From contig NZ_CANPWG010000067.1 of NCBI RefSeq assembly GCF_947581915.1, positions 1-64,000 on the forward strand: a stretch of DNA of 64,000 bases, read 5' to 3'. This stretch comes from Candidatus Palauibacter scopulicola. GTDB lineage: Bacteria; Gemmatimonadota; Gemmatimonadetes; Palauibacterales; Palauibacteraceae. The position numbers were made by a program, and so were the translations under genes. This document shows, in pieces, positions 1 to 13,067 of this stretch. Position 1 is the first letter of the stretch. Each line of letters begins with the position of its first letter. The notes under the pieces are model-generated. The model saw only the letters and a program-made list of their open reading frames with translations, was not told the origin of the DNA and made no database searches.

Positions 1-1
1 C

Positions 2-316
2 GGACGAGAACTAGCTAGCGTGCTGCCCTATCCCGGCTATTACGAGCCGAGACTCAAGCTTGCGGTGAAGATCGGCGGCGAAGCCCGTCTCGGATACGTC
101 CAGGTGAGGCACTGGAAACGTTTCGCCAACGAAGCGGGGCTCCCCGTCTCGGAGGTGCTCGCGTTGTGCGACACCGTCGCCGTCGGCGTAGCCGACCGGT
201 TGCATGGAATCGTCTTGGCCGCTCGCACGGAAGGCCTCGACGATGCGATCCTGGATCGCCTGGAGGAGAAGATTGGTGCGCGTGCGACGGCTTGCCTAAC
301 GATCTTGCGCGCGTGA
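2..316 (+). CDS. HipA-like kinase, C-terminal part (gene enters from left edge)
   Basis: The frame is open from the first bases of the window, so this is the 3' end of a longer gene. About 104 residues are visible. The string LPYPGYYEPRLKLAVKIGG, followed by a helix-rich tail (RHWKRFANEAGL), matches the C-terminal lobe of HipA-type serine/threonine kinases, where LPYP and KLAMKIGG are conserved. HipA toxins phosphorylate translation factors such as GltX and cause growth arrest. The P-loop-like and catalytic segments lie outside the window. A GTG at position 20 could be mistaken for a start, but it falls inside the conserved motif. It ends 13 bp before a repeat derived from tRNA-Ser. Whether the full gene is intact cannot be seen. 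Confidence 0.75.
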   Translation, partial: GRELASVLPYPGYYEPRLKLAVKIGGEARLGYVQVRHWKRFANEAGLPVSEVLALCDTVAVGVADRLHGIVLAARTEGLDDAILDRLEEKIGARATACLTILRA

Positions 317-328
317 GTCGTGGACAAG

Positions 329-589
329 GCTAAACGGACGGGGTGGGATTGGCTTCCCGCCGCTCCGCGGCGCTCCCCGAGCTCGCGCCCTGCGGGCGCT
401 CGGTTCGAACCCGCGCCGGGCGGGCATGTTCTTACTGCCTCGTGGGAACTGCTAAACGGACGGGGTGGGATTGGGTCGCCGCTGCGCGGCTCCCCGAGCT
501 CGCGCCCTGCGGGCGCTCGGTTCGAACCCGCGCCGGGCGGGCATGTTCTTACTGCCTCGTGGGAACTGCTAAACGGACGGGGTGGGATT
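329..589. repeat. Tandem ~120-bp repeat carrying the 3' end of tRNA-Ser
   Basis: A 22-bp block beginning GCTAAACGGACGGGG occurs at 329-350, 451-472 and 568-589. The last copy is the 3' end of the tRNA-Ser(GGA) gene plus 6 flanking bases. Between blocks lie two nearly identical 95-100 bp spacers (351-450 and 473-567), each ending in ...CTGCCTCGTGGGAACT. Units are therefore 122 and 117 bp, differing by about 5 bp near the start of the spacer. Each spacer contains GGTTCGAACCC, which resembles a tRNA T-loop. The layout fits repeated duplication at, or integration and excision at, a tRNA 3' end. No integrase is visible here. Confidence 0.85.
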
Positions 590-661
590 CGAACCCACGA
601 GGCAGGGTTGCTGCCCACACGCTCTCCAGGCGTGCGCCTTAGTCCGCTCGGCCACCCGTCC
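574..661 (-). tRNA. tRNA-Ser (anticodon GGA)
   Basis: Read on the minus strand, the 7-bp acceptor stem GGACGGG pairs with CCCGTCC and is followed by discriminator G. The anticodon stem-loop CACGC-CTGGAGA-GCGTG gives anticodon GGA, reading UCC and UCU. A long variable arm follows, as expected for a class II serine tRNA, then T-loop GGTTCGAATCC. Length is 88 nt with no encoded CCA. Its 3' end is copied in the tandem repeat just beyond it. Confidence 0.95.
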
Positions 662-695
662 GGAAGCCTCCGGGGGGAGGCCGGAAGCAGATAGG

Positions 696-781
696 CGGAG
701 GGGGTGGGATTCGAACCCACGAGACTCTTTCGAGTCAACGCCTTAGCAGGGCGCCGCCTTAAGCCACTCGGCCACCCCTCC
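696..781 (-). tRNA. tRNA-Ser (anticodon GCT)
   Basis: On the minus strand, acceptor GGAGGGG pairs with CCCCTCC, discriminator G. Anticodon stem-loop CGCC-CTGCTAA-GGCG gives GCT, reading AGC and AGU. A long variable arm (GACTCGAAAGAGTC) forms its own hairpin, as in class II serine tRNAs. Length is 86 nt. It lies 34 bp upstream of the GGA serine tRNA on the same strand, so the two are probably co-transcribed. Confidence 0.95.
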
Positions 782-815
782 GCAGGGTGCTGCTGTCAGG
801 TTGCTGCTGTGCTGA

Positions 816-888
816 TTGGCCCGCCAGGACTCGAACCTGGAATCTTCTGGTCCAGAGCCAGACGTGTTGCCAATTCCACCACGGGCCA
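816..888 (-). tRNA. tRNA-Gln (anticodon CTG)
   Basis: On the minus strand, acceptor TGGCCCG pairs with CGGGCCA, discriminator A. Anticodon stem-loop TCTGG-CTCTGGA-CCAGA gives CTG, reading CAG, the glutamine codon favoured in a high-GC genome. T-arm CCAGGTTCGAGTCCTGG is perfect. Length is 73 nt. It is the most upstream of the three-gene tRNA cluster Gln-Ser-Ser. Confidence 0.95.
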
Positions 889-992
889 ACGTCCCCAACA
901 TCCTGCGAGTTGGGCCGTCGATAATACTTGAGCCGGCGCGGCGCTTCAAGCGACCGATCCTCGAGCCGCGGCGGGTCCGCGGCAAAGGTGGG

Positions 993-1250
993 TCAGTCTT
1001 CGGAAACGGACGCTTCCCGGAGCTTGCGGAGGCGTTCCGCTTCGTCCGCCGCCGCCGCGATCGTTGGGAAGCCTTCTCCGGAACGGGGGGCGTCGCGGTC
1101 TCCCAACGGTACGGCGTACCAGCGGTCGGCCCGATCGTCGGGCCGATCCATGTAGTGGCCGCGTTCGAGTCGGAATCCATCGAGTTTGGCTCGGAAGCGG
1201 AGCGCTCTTACAACCACGCTGCGGTCGAATTTGGCTGGAGACACAATCAC
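993..1250 (-). CDS. Small hypothetical protein (85 aa)
   Basis: A GTG-started frame of 85 codons lies between the tRNA cluster and the GntR gene. The product is highly charged. It begins MIVSPAKFDRSVVV, has a central RADRWYAVPLGDRD stretch, and ends in an Ala/Glu/Arg-rich helix (AAADEAERLRKLREA). I recognise no family and see no signal peptide or membrane segment. Support is only frame length, plausible composition and the absence of a better gene on either strand; no strong Shine-Dalgarno precedes the GTG. It could be a chance frame in GC-rich DNA. Confidence 0.35.
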   Translation of the reverse strand: MIVSPAKFDRSVVVRALRFRAKLDGFRLERGHYMDRPDDRADRWYAVPLGDRDAPRSGEGFPTIAAAADEAERLRKLREASVSED

Positions 1251-1375
1251 AACTCGGCGTCAGAGTCCATATCAGAGTCCATAGATGTATGGAACTGCTT
1301 ACTCATAGTCCCGGCAACTCCCTGGCGGGGCGACGGCAGAACCTCGTTCAATCTAGGGGTGAAGGCGCGCATGGG

Positions 1376-2383
1376 CTACGGTTGCCCCGGGCGTGGCGGT
1401 TCGTACGAGGCGGAGCCGCCGCGGTCGCCCGCGCGCCGGTCCGTCCTGGACAGGTAGACGCGGAGCCGTTCGACCTCTTCCAGCGGGAGGAGCGTGATCG
1501 GCACCGCGGGAGCACTTCCGTGGGCATAGCGAGCCATCGGGACGAGCCGGTCGTGAAAGATGATCGTTGCCGCCGTCACGGCCCGGCGCACGGCCGGCGC
1601 GTCGCGGTCGGGGTCGAGGGCCTTGAAGCCGATTCCGAGCGCGAAGTCCCGGGCGGCGAGTTCCGCCGCGAACACGCGCACGGTCTCGCTCCGGGAGAGC
1701 AGCACGACGAATCCGCGGCGTATTCGGCGTCGGACGAGGTCACGTTCGCGGGTGCCCCCGGCGAGTGAAACGGGAACGCACTCGACGGTGCCGGACCGGC
1801 GCATGCGTGACTGCAGCTCGCGCCGCAGGATCACCGGCGAGTTTTCCGGTATCCCGCGCGCGGAGTCGACTGCCTGAACGATGAAGCCGCAGGCATGCTG
1901 GAGTTCCGCGGCGAGCACGGCCCGCAAGCCGGGTCGAGGTTCGCACAGCGTCACGAGGGGCGGCTTCGGGTTCCGGGCGCCATCCGGGCTACGGGCTCCG
2001 TCCACGATGCGCTCCAGCTCGTTGAGCAGCCGCCAGCGCGAGAGTCCCCCGGCGTGCGCGCGGCGCAGCAGGTCCAGCGCCGCGGTCCTCGGCGCCATCT
2101 CCACGGCCGGGGGCGGAGGGAGGGCGCGCGGGCGAATCGACACGCGCGGACGCTGTCCCTTCCCGACTTCGATGAGGTTTCTCCGGCGCAGCCGCGCGAA
2201 CGCGGCGCCGACCGTCCCCCGGTTTATGCCGAGGCGCCGCGCCATGTCCCTGGCCGACGGAAGCCGGGCCCCGGGCCGGACGTGTCCATCGCGAATCCCG
2301 GCTTCCAGATCCGCCGCGAGTTGCCGGCGGAGCGGAATGTGGTGTTCCCGCGAGAAGGGTGAGAGTCCGCATCCACGCGTCAT
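1376..2383 (-). CDS. GntR-family transcriptional regulator
   Basis: This 335-residue protein carries a classic N-terminal GntR winged helix at about residues 10-85: PLRRQLAADLEAGIRDGHVRPGARLPS, then RRLGINRGTVGAAFARLRRRNLIE as the recognition helix and wing. The remaining ~240 residues, rich in Arg and Ala, do not look like the FCD or UTRA effector domains. They may be a degenerate periplasmic-binding or aminotransferase-like ligand domain. It lies 80 bp beyond the stop of polX on the same strand. It may form the tail of that operon or have its own promoter; no operator is evident. Ligand and targets are unknown. Confidence 0.8.
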   Translation of the reverse strand: MTRGCGLSPFSREHHIPLRRQLAADLEAGIRDGHVRPGARLPSARDMARRLGINRGTVGAAFARLRRRNLIEVGKGQRPRVSIRPRALPPPPAVEMAPRTAALDLLRRAHAGGLSRWRLLNELERIVDGARSPDGARNPKPPLVTLCEPRPGLRAVLAAELQHACGFIVQAVDSARGIPENSPVILRRELQSRMRRSGTVECVPVSLAGGTRERDLVRRRIRRGFVVLLSRSETVRVFAAELAARDFALGIGFKALDPDRDAPAVRRAVTAATIIFHDRLVPMARYAHGSAPAVPITLLPLEEVERLRVYLSRTDRRAGDRGGSASYEPPRPGQP

Positions 2384-2463
2384 GTGTCCGAGTCTCCCTG
2401 CCGTGAGGTCCCACCTGTGGCTGCTTGTCGACGGGAGTATGGGGACGGGCTCTCAACGGGGAA

Positions 2464-4238
2464 TCAACTCGCCCGTTTTCTCCCAAGGGCCGCCAGGAAA
2501 TCGTCCACGCCACGCGTGTTGAGGACGTGTTCGGGGGTGAGCCATGCGCGGCGCGCCTGCTCGATGCCGTAGTGCGCCAGATCGAGGTCGTCCGGCCGGT
2601 GCGCGTCCGTCGCGACCACGACCGGCACGCCGAGTTCGCGGGCGCGCCAGAGGTGGCTGTCCTTCAGGTCCAGACGGTGGGGGTGGGAGTTGACTTCGAC
2701 GGCGACGCCGAACTCGGCGCAGGCGTGCAGGATATCGTCGATGTCCACATCGATCGGACCGCGCCGGTTGATGAGCCGTCCCGTCGGATGCCCGAAGATC
2801 ATCGAGCGGGGGTGCGCGAGCGCCTTCAGCACGCGCGCCGTCTGCCGCGCCCGGTCCAGCCCGAGGAAGGAATGGACCGAGATGATCACGACGTCGAGCC
2901 GCTCGAGCATCTCGTCCTCGAGGTCCAGCGATCCGTCGCGGAGGATGTCGACCTCCAGCCCGCGCAGGATCCGGATCTCGGGGTGGGCGGCCTGCACCTC
3001 CGCGATCTCGTCCCACTGGCGTCGAAGCTTGGCGGCATCGAGACCCTCGACCATCGCCAGCGCCTTCGAGTGGTCGGTGATCGCCATGTACTCGTAGCCG
3101 CGCGCCGCGCACGCCCGGACCATCTCCTCGAGTGAAGCGCGGCCATCGGACCACGTGCTGTGCATGTGGACGTCGCCGCGCAGGTCGGACGTCTCGACCA
3201 GGCGGGGCAGTTCCCCGGCATCGGAAGCTTGGAACTCTCCCCGGTCGCGACGCAGTTCCGGCGGCAGCCAGGAGAGATCGAGCGCCCGGTAGACCTCCTC
3301 TTCCGTCGCTCCCGCGACCATCTCTCCCTCGGAGGCGATGCCCCGCTCGCCAAGCGCATCGCCGAGGGACTCCTCGGGGATCGTGAACACGCCGTACTCG
3401 GACACGCGCAGCTTCCGTTCGAGCGCGCGGCGGCGCAGGCGGATGTTGTGTTCCTTCGACCCCGTGAAGTAGATGAGCGCGGCTCCCCAGCTCTCGGGCG
3501 GCACGACCCGCAGGTCGACCTGCAATCCGCTGCGGAGACGCACCGATGTCTTCGTCCCGCCGGCGCCGATCACGCTCTCCACGCCGGAGAACCCGACCAG
3601 GGCGTCGGAGGCGGCGCGCGCGTCGTCGGCGAGGACGAGGATGTCGATGTCGCCGACGGTTTCCTTCCGGCGCCGATAGCTCCCCGCGACTTCCAGGCGG
3701 GTGATGCCGGGCGTCGCCCGCAGGTGTTCGATCAGGGGCGGCAGGAGCTTGTCGACTTCCCCGAGGCGGAAGCGGGTCGTGCTCGTGCGATAGTTGCGAA
3801 TGCCGCGGAGGATGCGGTCCTGCGTCTTGACGCCGAAACCGGGGAGTTCGGCCACGCGCCCCTCGCTCGCGACCTCCTCCAGGTCGTCGATCGATTCGAC
3901 GCCCAGCTCGTCCCACAGCTTGCGCGCCTTCTTGGGACCGACCCCCGGCAGCCGCATCAACTCGACGAGTCCCGGGGGGATCTCGGCCGCCATTTCGTCG
4001 AGCATCGCGAGGCGCCCGCTCTCCACGAGTTCGCGGATGTTGTCCGCCATCCCCTTCCCGATCGACGGCAGCGCGGTGAGGTCGGCGCTTTGCTCGACGA
4101 GTTTGCGCAGGGGCGAGGCGTGCGCGTTGATCGTGCGCACCGCGTTGCGGTAGGCGCGGACGCGGAACGGGTTCGCCTGCTGGATCTCGAGCAGGTCGGC
4201 CACCTCGTTCAGGACGCGGACGATCTCGATGTTCTCCA

Positions 4239-4239
<1 letters not shown>
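2464..4239 (-). CDS. polX: DNA polymerase X family protein with PHP domain (PolX)
   Basis: At 591 residues this has the length usual for bacterial PolX (570-600). In order: an N-terminal 8-kDa-like helical domain, helix-hairpin-helix motifs near residues 58-140 (LPSIGKG, LPGVGPKKA, LPGFG), a polymerase palm with GS at 186-187, the metal pair D197/D199 in GDIDILV and a third Asp at about 242 (VDLRVV), and a C-terminal PHP domain starting DVHMHSTWSDG at 356-366. Such enzymes fill short gaps, and the Mn-dependent PHP domain gives 3'-5' exonuclease and AP-endonuclease activity in base-excision repair. Its ATG overlaps the ligA stop (TGATG), so translation of the two is coupled. It is the last of five closely packed genes. 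Confidence 0.95.
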
Positions 4240-7022
<2,783 letters not shown>

Positions 7023-7045
<23 letters not shown>

Positions 7046-10000
7046 CCCCTTCTCCGTCCCGGTTGGGCGGGGCGCCGACGCCCGCCAGATTCTGCAGCGC
7101 TTCGAGCGCATCCGCCGCGGCAGTCATCCGCGCGGACGCGGCCTCGACTGTCGCGCGAATCACCTCGAGCCGCCGCCGGTGGTCGTCGGAGGGGCCCGTC
7201 AGCGATCCAGTCGTGGAGGGACCGCCGTCGAACTTGCCTCTCAGGCCGGTCCACCAGTTGCGGATGTCGCCGTTGATCGAACGCCACTCGTCGGCGACCT
7301 CCTCGATCTCGCCCACAAGCTCCCGGGCGCGTTCGAGGTCCCCGACGGCCGCATCCTCCGTGCCTTCCAGCGCCTCGAGCGACTCGGAAGCCCGGCGCTC
7401 GATATCGTAGGCTTCGCTGCCCTGCCTGTAGGCCACCCCCTGGAGCTCGAAAAGAGCCATCGTGAACTCGTAACGCGCCAGGCGCTCCTCCGCGGACACC
7501 GGCAGTTCGGGATCGGGACGCACCTCCAGCGACTGCTCGCGCGTCTCGCCTCCCGCGGTCAGGCGTACCGTGAACGTCCCCGCCAGGACCAGCGGACCCT
7601 CGGGGCCCGCATCGAGGCTGGGCACCTCATACCGGGTGGTGTCGTGCGGCAGCGGATCGTGCCGCAGATCCCACGCGACCCGGTTGAGGCCGGCCGCCCC
7701 CGGGCCCTCGAGCCTCCGGACGTCACGGCCGGCGGCGTCCAGCACATCGATCGATACGCCGCCCGGCACCTCCGCGGCGAGCCGGTAGTCGACGTTCGCG
7801 CCGAACGCGGGGTTTTCGGCCCGGAACGTTCCCTGGCCCATCGACGGCACGTCGTTCCGGTACAGGAAGAGCGTGGCCGGACGCGGGGCGAACAGCTGCA
7901 CGGCGCCGTCGCCGGTCGCGGCGGTGGCCGACCGCTGCGACAGCGGCGTGATGTCGTCGAGAATCCAGATGGCGCGGCCGTGCGTGCCGAGGACGACGTC
8001 GTTCTCGCGCGGGTGGATCTCGACGTCGTCGACCGGAACGGCGGGGAGGCCCGAGCCGAGCGCGGCCCACATCGCCCCCCGGTCCAGTGAGGCGAAGGCG
8101 CCGTTCTCCGCGCCGACGATCAGCAGGTCCGGATTCTCCGGGTGCTCGCGGATCACGTTCACGCTCGCCATGCCGCCGCCCGTCGCCCGGCCCGTGGCCG
8201 TCACGGCCGCTGCCCCGTTCAGCCCGTCCGCAAGCGACCGCCAGGTTTCGCCGAAGTCTTCCGTCGCGACCGCGAGGGGCCCGTAGTCGTCGTCCCAGTG
8301 CCCGTCCAGGCTCACGTATGCGCGCCCCGCCTCCGCGTGCGAGGCCTCGACCCAGCTCACGTAGTACGGGAACGGCAGCCCCGCCGCCGCGGTCACCCGG
8401 TCGGTCAGATCCTCCCAGTTCTCCCCGTCGTCCCGGCTCACGCGCACCGATCCGTCATCCGCTCCGATCCACAGCACCCCCGCCTCGACCGGCGACTCCG
8501 CCACGGCCGTGATCTCCCCGTACCCGGAGGCGCCATCGTGCTTCGAGAGCGTCGTCGAGTCCGGACGCACGCCCATCAGCTCGAGGCTGTCCTGGTGAAT
8601 CTGCCGCGTGAGATCCTCCGTCGCGCGCCAGCTCTCCCCGCGGTTGTCCGAGATGAAGAGCCGGTTGCCGCCCAGGTAGACCCGGTTCGCGTCGTGCGGG
8701 GACACCAGGATCGGCGACTTCCAGTCGAAGCGATACTCGACCGTCGTGTCCGGCGGGAAGGGTTTGAGCGCCTTCCGGTCTCCGGTGGCGAGGTTCACGC
8801 GCACGATCCCGGCGTTCTGCGACGTCACGTAGACGGTGCCGAGATCGGACCAGTCCGTCTCCGTGTACATCCCGTCGCCGTAGTCGAGCACCTGCCAGTC
8901 GCGATTCATGATCCCCTGGTAGCGGCGCGTCCGGCTGGGGCCCCGGTACGAGTTGTTGTCCTGCAGTCCTCCATAGACGTGGTACGGGTCCGCCAGATCC
9001 AGGTCGATGTCGTAGAACTGGGCGATGGGGATGTTCCCGATGAACGTCCAGTGGTCGCCGTCGTCCCACGTGGAATAGAGTCCGCCGTCGTTCCCGAGGA
9101 TCATGTGGCGCGAGTCCTCGGGGTCGATCCACAGGTCGTGGTGGTCCACATGAACGCCGGTGTTGTATTCGATCTCCATGGGGAGGGCCTCGAAGGTGTC
9201 GCCGCCGTCCTCCGAGCGGTGCAGGCTGCCCGCCACCAGCCAGACCCGATCCTCATCGTTCGGGTCGATCCGGAGCTGGCTGTAGTACATCGGACGCTGG
9301 TTCAGTTCGTTGACGCGCATCCAGCTCTCGCCGCGGTCACGGGAGATGAAGATGCCGCCCTCCGCCGCCTCCACGACGGCCATGACCAGTGCCGGATCCC
9401 GCCCGGAGACGGCGAGCCCGATCCTTCCCTTGTCCCCCTCCGGCAGGCCCTCGGTCACCTCCCGCCAGGAATCTCCGCCGTCCGTCGACTTGTAGATGCC
9501 GCTTCCCGGCCCGCCGCCCGCGAACCCCCACGCGCGCCGCCGCCGCTGGTACGCGGCCGCGTAGATGACGGATGGATCCGCGGGGTTGAGGGCGAGGTCC
9601 ACGAACCCCGTGTCGTCGTCGATGTGGAGGACCTTCGTCCACGTCTCGCCGCGGTCGGTCGTCCGGTACACGCCGCGCTCGGCGTTGGGGCCGAACAGGT
9701 GCCCCAGCGCCGCCACCCACACGATGTCCGGATCGGTGGGATGGACGGCGATGCGCCCGATGTGCCGGGTCTCCGCCAGCCCCGTGAGCCGCCACGTCTT
9801 GCCGCCGTCGGAGGAGTGGTAGACGCCTTCTCCCCACGGCGTGCTGTTGCGGTTGTTCGGTTCCCCGGTCCCGACCCACACCTCCAGCGGGTCCGACGGG
9901 GCGAGCGCGATGTCCCCGACCGAGAGGTTCGCCGCGTCGTCGAAGATCGGCTCCCACGTCGTCCCGTGGTTGACGCTCTTCCACACACCGCCGGAGGCCG

Positions 10001-10238
10001 CCCCGACGTAGATGTGCGACTGCGTGCCGGGCACGACTTCGAGATCGGCGATGCGGCCGCCGGAGATTGCCGGTCCGATCAGGCGCCAGGTGAATCCTGC
10101 CGCGATTCTCTCGGGGGACTGGGCCTCCACGCGAGGGGACGCGGCCGCGAGGACCGCGTGCAGCGCCGCCGCCGTCAGCAGCGCGCGGATGGAGACCCGG
10201 TGCAGGACAGCCGGAGTACGGTCGGGACCCGGAATCAT
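7023..10238 (-). CDS. Large secreted BNR/VPS10-type beta-propeller protein
   Basis: This 1071-residue protein has a signal peptide (ALLTAAALHAVLAAASPRVEA, cleaved near residue 40) and many BNR/sortilin-type repeats with the Asp-box pattern S-x-D-x-G-x-T/S-W. Examples are SSDGGKTWRLTG, TTDRGETWTKVL, STDGGDSWREV and SEDGGDTFEAL. They probably form one or two large propellers in the first ~750 residues. The last 250 residues add a beta-sandwich and a helical tail. Such proteins, often labelled glycosyl hydrolase or sialidase, are abundant in this kind of genome, but no catalytic set is demonstrated. It starts 3 bp after the S9 peptidase stop, suggesting a shared extracellular or periplasmic protein-binding or peptide-processing role. 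A related 1085-aa protein is at 56732-59989. Confidence 0.85.
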
Positions 10239-10241
10239 GGT

Positions 10242-13067
10242 TCAGCTCACTTTCTTCTTCCTGAGGCCGTCTTTCTGTTCCAGCCAGGGGACGCCGGTGG
10301 TGATCCACTCCGGGGCCGGTTCCCCCTTCAGGTAGTGGGCGAACCACTGGAGGATGCGGCTCTGGTAGTCGCGCTGGTTCGGTTCCCTCGCGAGCCCGTG
10401 GTTCTCCCCTTCGTAGACGAGCATCACCACGTCCTTCCCCGCGCGCCGGGCCGCGTTGTAGAACTCGACGCCCTGGTTGAACTCCACGGCGCCGTCGTCC
10501 GTCCCGAACTCGATGAGGAGGGGCGTGTTGAGATTCTGAATGTGATGGAGCGGGGAGTTGTTGAAGTAGGAGTCCCAGTCCTCCCACCACGGCACCTGCA
10601 TGCGGCCCTGGCTGATCTCGAAGATCCGGGCGTCGGTTCCCCCGGAGTTCCAGTAGAAAGAGAGGTACATGCTCATGAGGTTCGTGAGCGGCGCGCCCGC
10701 CACCGCGGCCGCGAAGAGATCGTCCTGGGTGACGAAGAACGTCGTCTGGTATCCGCCCCACGAATGGCCGATGAGTCCGACGCGGTCGGCGTCGATCATC
10801 CCGGTCTCGACCGCCGCCGCCACCGCCGGGCGCAGCGTCTCCACGTTCGACTGTCCCGGGCGCCGGTCGCGATAGACGACGTCCGGCCGGAAGACGAAGT
10901 ACCCTTCGTGGCTCCAGATCTGGAGGTTGTAGTAGCTCGTGGGGTCCGGAACGACGTACTGGTGGAGATTCTGCGAGAGCAGTTCGTAGTGGTTCACGAT
11001 CATGGGATACGTTCGACCCGGATCGTAGTCGGCCGGATAGATGAGCGCGCCCTGGAGGGGGCGTCCCCATTCGTTCTCATAGTCGATGAGTTGCGTGCGG
11101 CCCCAGGCGTAGTCCTCCTGGAAGGGGTTCGTGCGCGTGACCTGCCGGGCTTCGCCGAGGTCCGGTCCGGCGACGAAGTAGTCGGGCGAGTCGTCGAACC
11201 GTTCGCGGCGGAAGGCGTACACGTCGGCGTCCTCCGCCTTGAGGAGGCCGCCCTGGAAGCGGGCGTCGGCCCAGACCAGCGGCTCGGGCGTCTCGCCGCG
11301 GCGGGCGCGGGAGAAGCCGGCCTTCTTGGTCCACTCGCCGTAGGTCGAGTAGTAGAGCGGTTCATCCGGGGCGAAGGCGTCGGCCTCCCGGTCGACCCGC
11401 ACCACGCGGTGCCGGATCGAGTCTTCCGCCCCGTTCGTGAGCCGCCTCCCGCCCGACCCGTCCGGGTTCACCTCCCACACGTCGAAGCGGTCGTTCACGA
11501 GCAGCGCCGCGTCGTCCTCCAGCCAGCCGGCGATGCCGAAGGGAGGCATCTGCTCGCGGGTCGGCGTCCGGTCGAGGTCCACGAAGGTGCCGCCGAGTCC
11601 GGAGGTCACGTTGCGGGTCTCGCCGGTGGCGAGGTCGTGCGTCCAGTAGTCGGCGTCCTCGAACCAGACGGCGTAGCGTGCGCCGGGGCTCGAGCCCATG
11701 TCGATCGTCACCCGCTCCCGGACGAGTTCGCGGCGCCCCGTTCGCGCGTCGACGGCGTAGATGTCGTGGAACTGCTGGCGGAACATCGCGTTGACGTCGT
11801 ACGGCGTCTCGTCGCGGGCCAGCACGTGGCGCCCGCCCTCCGCGATCTCGACCTGGTCCGCGTGGTCGCCCCCGAGGAGGAGGAATCCGCCGTCGGCCAG
11901 CTTCCATGCGCCGAGATCGTGTTCCTGCCGCAGCCGGTCCTCGCGCACGCGCTGCTGGGGGATCGGATCGACATCGAGGGAATGCCAGATCTCGACGCCG
12001 GGGCTCTCCTCATCGTCGCGTGCGGCCCCGTTCTCCTCTTCGGCGGCTCCGCCGTCCTCCCCTTCGCCCTCCCCTTCGCCCTCCCCTTCCGCGTCTTCGG
12101 CGGCGGTCTCGACCGGGATCCGCTCCTGCAGGCCGAGGAAGATCGTGGAGCCGTCGTCGGACCAGGAGGGGGCGCGGTGTTCGACGATCCGGGCGCCTCC
12201 GGGGAGTTCGGAGGGTTCCCGCGGGTCGAGCGCGAACGCGCGGGGGCTGTCGGAGGCCAGATCGCGCCACGCCAGAACCACGTGGGCGGTGTCCTCATGC
12301 CGTTCATCCTCGAACGTCTTGAGGACGGCGAGGTCGGGGGCATCCTCGCGCCACGACAGCTCTCGGTAGGTCGCCTCGTCGGCGTCGAGCGAGCGGATGC
12401 GACCGGACTCCGGATCGTAGAGCCGGACGCCGTTGCCGACCCGATCCTCGGCGTCGACGGTCATGGCCAGCAGGCTCCCCTCCTCCTGCCACGCGAACGC
12501 CGAGACGTTGCCGAAGCTCATCGACCCTCCCCGGGTCAGATCCCGCACGAGGACGTCGGCGCCGTCGCTCTCGCTCTCCGCGGAGCCGTAGCGGCGGAGC
12601 GCCAGGTATCTCCCGTCATCGGAGAAGGAGAACGACTGCATCGCCTCGATCTCCTCCATCTCTCCCGTCCGCAGGTTGAGGAGGCCGACGCCGTTGCGGA
12701 CGGGGTCCCCCCGCTCGCGCAGCCGGTCGCGCTCGTCCGGGGAGACGCCGATGGCGTAGGCGAGCCAGCTTCCGTCCGCGCCGAACCCCGGGCGCGCGCC
12801 TTCCGCGGCGACGACGACCGAATCGGAATCGGTGCGGTGGATCCGAAGCTCCGAGGTCTCGTCCACGCGACGGACGACGACGGCGAGCCAGAGGCCGTCC
12901 GGCGAAAGCGATGCCTGGCCCAGGCGCTCCCACTGGTCGTAGTCGTCCGCCCCGAGCGTGGGCCTGTCCTGCGCGGCCGCCCTCGATGGGAGGAACGCGA
13001 GGGTGGCGGCGAGGGCCAGGGCGAGGAGGGCGTGGAGGGTGGGGATCCCTCGGGACGTGTTCGGCAT
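10242..13067 (-). CDS. Secreted S9-family (prolyl oligopeptidase-like) serine peptidase
   Basis: This 941-residue protein has a signal peptide (HALLALALAATLAFLPSRAAAQ), a long seven-bladed-propeller region (WD40-like/PD40 repeats) and a C-terminal alpha/beta hydrolase. The catalytic triad is visible: Ser in GHSWGGYQTT, Asp in EFGTDDGAV and His in EGENHGLA. S9 enzymes cleave short peptides, with the propeller limiting access to small substrates. An acidic Gly/Glu repeat (12-bp units near 12055-12090) sits in the propeller, probably as a surface loop. It heads the five-gene minus-strand train. The start has AAGCACCC-type spacing but no strong Shine-Dalgarno; the ATG at 13067 is chosen because the signal peptide follows directly. 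Confidence 0.92.
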   Translation of the reverse strand: MPNTSRGIPTLHALLALALAATLAFLPSRAAAQDRPTLGADDYDQWERLGQASLSPDGLWLAVVVRRVDETSELRIHRTDSDSVVVAAEGARPGFGADGSWLAYAIGVSPDERDRLRERGDPVRNGVGLLNLRTGEMEEIEAMQSFSFSDDGRYLALRRYGSAESESDGADVLVRDLTRGGSMSFGNVSAFAWQEEGSLLAMTVDAEDRVGNGVRLYDPESGRIRSLDADEATYRELSWREDAPDLAVLKTFEDERHEDTAHVVLAWRDLASDSPRAFALDPREPSELPGGARIVEHRAPSWSDDGSTIFLGLQERIPVETAAEDAEGEGEGEGEGEDGGAAEEENGAARDDEESPGVEIWHSLDVDPIPQQRVREDRLRQEHDLGAWKLADGGFLLLGGDHADQVEIAEGGRHVLARDETPYDVNAMFRQQFHDIYAVDARTGRRELVRERVTIDMGSSPGARYAVWFEDADYWTHDLATGETRNVTSGLGGTFVDLDRTPTREQMPPFGIAGWLEDDAALLVNDRFDVWEVNPDGSGGRRLTNGAEDSIRHRVVRVDREADAFAPDEPLYYSTYGEWTKKAGFSRARRGETPEPLVWADARFQGGLLKAEDADVYAFRRERFDDSPDYFVAGPDLGEARQVTRTNPFQEDYAWGRTQLIDYENEWGRPLQGALIYPADYDPGRTYPMIVNHYELLSQNLHQYVVPDPTSYYNLQIWSHEGYFVFRPDVVYRDRRPGQSNVETLRPAVAAAVETGMIDADRVGLIGHSWGGYQTTFFVTQDDLFAAAVAGAPLTNLMSMYLSFYWNSGGTDARIFEISQGRMQVPWWEDWDSYFNNSPLHHIQNLNTPLLIEFGTDDGAVEFNQGVEFYNAARRAGKDVVMLVYEGENHGLAREPNQRDYQSRILQWFAHYLKGEPAPEWITTGVPWLEQKDGLRKKKVS

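Noticed and set aside
351-567. Possible extra tRNA genes in the repeat spacers
   Set aside because: A T-loop-like GGTTCGAACCC is present, but no acceptor, D-arm or anticodon stem can be built.
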